Assembly: GCA_002328825.1 (NCBI GenBank)
Contig: DCWI01000055.1
Location: forward strand, 1-45,899
DNA: 45,899 bases
From: Nitrospiraceae bacterium UBA2166
Lineage (GTDB): Bacteria > Nitrospirota > Nitrospiria > Nitrospirales > UBA2166
Direction: 5' to 3'
The notes beneath the pieces are model-generated. The model searched no databases and was not told where the DNA came from. It saw only the letters and a program-made list of their open reading frames with translations. Every line of letters starts with the position of its first letter. Within the stretch, counting starts at the first letter, position 1. The translations under genes were made by a program, and so were the position numbers. Below, in pieces: positions 44,044 to 45,899 of this stretch.

Positions 44044-45335
44044 CCTCAAGTCCATCAAAGACACGCTGGGTCATCCTTGGCCTGCTCTTCCTGATTAGCG
44101 TCATCACCTACGTTGATCGGATAAATATCTCCGTCGCCGCAAAAGACATGATGCCGGCTATGGGGCTAACCCCAATTGAAATGGGCAATGTTTTCTCAGT
44201 ATTTGTATTGGGGTATGCACTGTTTCAAATTCCAGGTGGATGGCTTGGTGATAGATTTGGGCCACGACTCATCCTGACGCTAGCGGTCATCTGGTGGTCC
44301 GTATTTACCATTCTCACTGCATGGGCAGCCTCTCTCCCAACTGCAACAGTTTTTGGCACTGTCGGTTCGCTCATGCTCATACGGTTTTTAATTGGCATAG
44401 GTGAAGCCGCTGCTTTGCCAAATTTTGCCCGAACCATAGCTAATTGGTTTGGACCTGATGAACGAGGTTTTGGCATGGGAATTTCGATCGGAGGTATCGG
44501 AGTCGGAGCAGCCATTACTCCCCCACTCACTGCATGGCTGATGCTCACCTACAATTGGCAAACACCTTTCTATATTGCTGGCATCGCGGGAATTTTTATT
44601 GGGATCATTTGGTATATGTTGGCAACCGATCACCCCGAACAACACCCTCGCGTCAATCAGGAAGAACTCACAATTATAAAAAAAAGAGCATATTCAAATA
44701 CAGCCAAGCTCCATACCATTCCTTTGATTCCTTGGCGTGCATTTGCACTCAACAGATCAGTGTGGCTAATAACAATAAGTTATACTTGTCTCGGCTATGT
44801 TGCCTATGTATACCTTTCCTGGTTTTATCTTTATCTGATCAACGTTCGCGGTTTCGATGTGTTAAAAGGTGCCTTCTACGCTTCAGGACCATTCATCGCA
44901 ATTGCTATTCTTTGTCCGTTAGGAGGATGGGCTTCAGATCGATGCTGTCAGGTATGGGGCATTACCATTGGCCGTTCCATGATTGGGTGTTTTGGAATGG
45001 CATCTGCAGCAACACTTATTACGATAGGCATACAAATCTCCCAGTCCCATATGGCAATTTTGTTCTTGTCTTTAGGCGCAGGCTGTCTGTACTTCAGCGT
45101 GGGATCATTCTGGGCAAGCACAATTGATCTATCAAAAAATCACTCCGGAACATTATCTGGCATCATGAATACCGGAGCAAACCTAGGTGGAACTCTGTCC
45201 CCAACCCTCACACCATGGCTAGCGGATAAATTCGGATGGGCAGCCTCACTGCAAGTAGCAGCGGTCATCGCATTTATAGGGGCAATGCTTTGGATCTTCG
45301 TAAAAGCCGGGGAACAGATTGAGGAAAGTGATTAG
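44040..45335 (+). CDS. MFS transporter, anion:cation symporter type
   Basis: About 431 residues with 12 membrane helices. The start of helix 1 reads YVDRINISVAAKDM, and between helices 2 and 3 is GGWLGDRFGPRLIL, typical of the ACS family that imports sugar acids and related anions. GTG 44040 overlaps the preceding stop (GTGA), implying coupling, and leaves the usual short cytoplasmic leader. ATG 43992 would give a 50-bp overlap and is an alternative. The substrate is unknown and no sugar-acid enzymes lie nearby. Confidence 0.85.
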   Translation: MTSSPSKTRWVILGLLFLISVITYVDRINISVAAKDMMPAMGLTPIEMGNVFSVFVLGYALFQIPGGWLGDRFGPRLILTLAVIWWSVFTILTAWAASLPTATVFGTVGSLMLIRFLIGIGEAAALPNFARTIANWFGPDERGFGMGISIGGIGVGAAITPPLTAWLMLTYNWQTPFYIAGIAGIFIGIIWYMLATDHPEQHPRVNQEELTIIKKRAYSNTAKLHTIPLIPWRAFALNRSVWLITISYTCLGYVAYVYLSWFYLYLINVRGFDVLKGAFYASGPFIAIAILCPLGGWASDRCCQVWGITIGRSMIGCFGMASAATLITIGIQISQSHMAILFLSLGAGCLYFSVGSFWASTIDLSKNHSGTLSGIMNTGANLGGTLSPTLTPWLADKFGWAASLQVAAVIAFIGAMLWIFVKAGEQIEESD

Positions 45336-45587
45336 TAAACCAGAACAACGCTACTCTATCCTTATCATTTAGCCTATTCTCGAAAAAACTGTGCCCAAAA
45401 ATTGCTATAAGGCCTGATAGGACATTCATCCTTCCACGTGTTTTCATAATGTAAGATTAGATGAAAAGGATGAAGTAAGAAAACAATTACTTCGAGGAAA
45501 CATTATTGCGACTGAAAACGGGTTTAAATAAGAAACTCAAAATAAAAATTAGTTTCTTATTCTCTCTCCGAGCACCCTCCGTACTAT

Positions 45588-45860
45588 TTAGGTCAATGGA
45601 TTCAAAACCGGCATGTTGAACGTTCCCTTCGGAACTCTCCGATCCATACATGTTGCTGCTGGATTCTCTGCATCATCAGCTTTCCGTTCACCATAGATGT
45701 GATCTGCAACAGTCTTGGCTAGAGCCGTCGTTAAAAGAGGTTGCATAGAGCCCAATGCTCGTCGTTTGGCCTCGTCAAACGAGAGATGGCCTTCTTTGCC
45801 AAAATGTGAGAGCGCTCCAATAATACGGCGAGTATCAGTTTCGACAACAACAAAATCCAT
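45588..45860 (-). CDS. small hypothetical protein
   Basis: The 90-residue product starts at ATG 45860, which has AGGTGG just upstream. The frame stays open to the window's right edge, so a longer protein cannot be excluded. It contains a helical stretch LSFDEAKRRALGSMQPLLTT and no domain I recognise. Between it and the MFS gene (45336-45587) nothing else was found. Confidence 0.55.
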   Translation of the reverse strand: MDFVVVETDTRRIIGALSHFGKEGHLSFDEAKRRALGSMQPLLTTALAKTVADHIYGERKADDAENPAATCMDRRVPKGTFNMPVLNPLT

Positions 45861-45899
45861 ACACCACCTAACAAATGTAAGGACCGGATCAGGAATCAA

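Overview
The window looks like chromosomal DNA of a marine or salt-adapted bacterium, most probably a member of the Nitrospirota (Nitrospira-like). This is inferred from the gene set: universal stress proteins fused to PCP_red and rubredoxin-like modules, an archaeal-type PurM, an archaeal-type Thi4, a DUF4212/SSS symporter pair, SEL1-repeat secreted proteins, and glycine betaine synthesis beside a BCCT transporter. No 16S identity can be read, because only about 27 nt of the 16S gene are present. No insertion sequence, CRISPR array or prophage was seen.

Layout. 1-160: the 5' end of a minus-strand 16S rRNA gene with boxA and a good sigma70 promoter; the window probably starts where an assembly broke at the rRNA repeat. 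372-4219: a small zinc-ribbon protein and an osmoprotection pair, a fused glycine/sarcosine/dimethylglycine N-methyltransferase and a BCCT transporter. 4969-10036: tRNA-Gly(CCC), an exported ankyrin protein, msrB without a normal start codon, and a very large exported M1-M28-PDZ peptidase. 10051-16512: thiamine-linked genes (a thiamine-binding protein; then a TPP riboswitch with terminator, thiC and thi4) running into a GT2 glycosyltransferase, a degenerate receiver protein and ygfZ, with an RRM protein on the opposite strand. 16601-22429: a group II PLP decarboxylase, tRNA-Arg(TCG), and a two-gene cassette whose first product fuses an FAD amine-oxidoreductase-like protein to a NeuB-type sialic acid synthase with a SAF domain.

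22788-26540: three minus-strand SEL1 proteins, a truncated YVTN beta-propeller lipoprotein and a small holin-like membrane protein. 26986-34301: small accessory and transport genes (DUF123, SSS symporter with small subunit, mtfA, a response regulator, DUF4112, a cysteine-rich protein, a zinc-ribbon membrane protein, YciI, GIY-YIG). 34707-38718: DUF3750, a CPA1 Na+/H+ antiporter, a YugP-type protease, a small lipoprotein and a TerB-like protein. 39544-45860: purM, the Usp-Usp-PCP_red-rubredoxin-PCP_red-PCP_red protein, a CopD-like membrane protein, a lytic transglycosylase overlapping an MFS transporter gene, and a small unknown gene.

Betaine synthesis and uptake, the SSS symporter and the CPA1 antiporter fit life in salty, Na+-rich water. 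The thiamine genes form a TPP-controlled unit. The two best candidates for something undescribed are the FAD-oxidoreductase/NeuB/SAF fusion with its Rossmann partner (18941-22429) and the multi-module stress protein (40845-42821). Starts were moved from the longest open frame where ribosome binding sites, family length or RNA elements argued for it.
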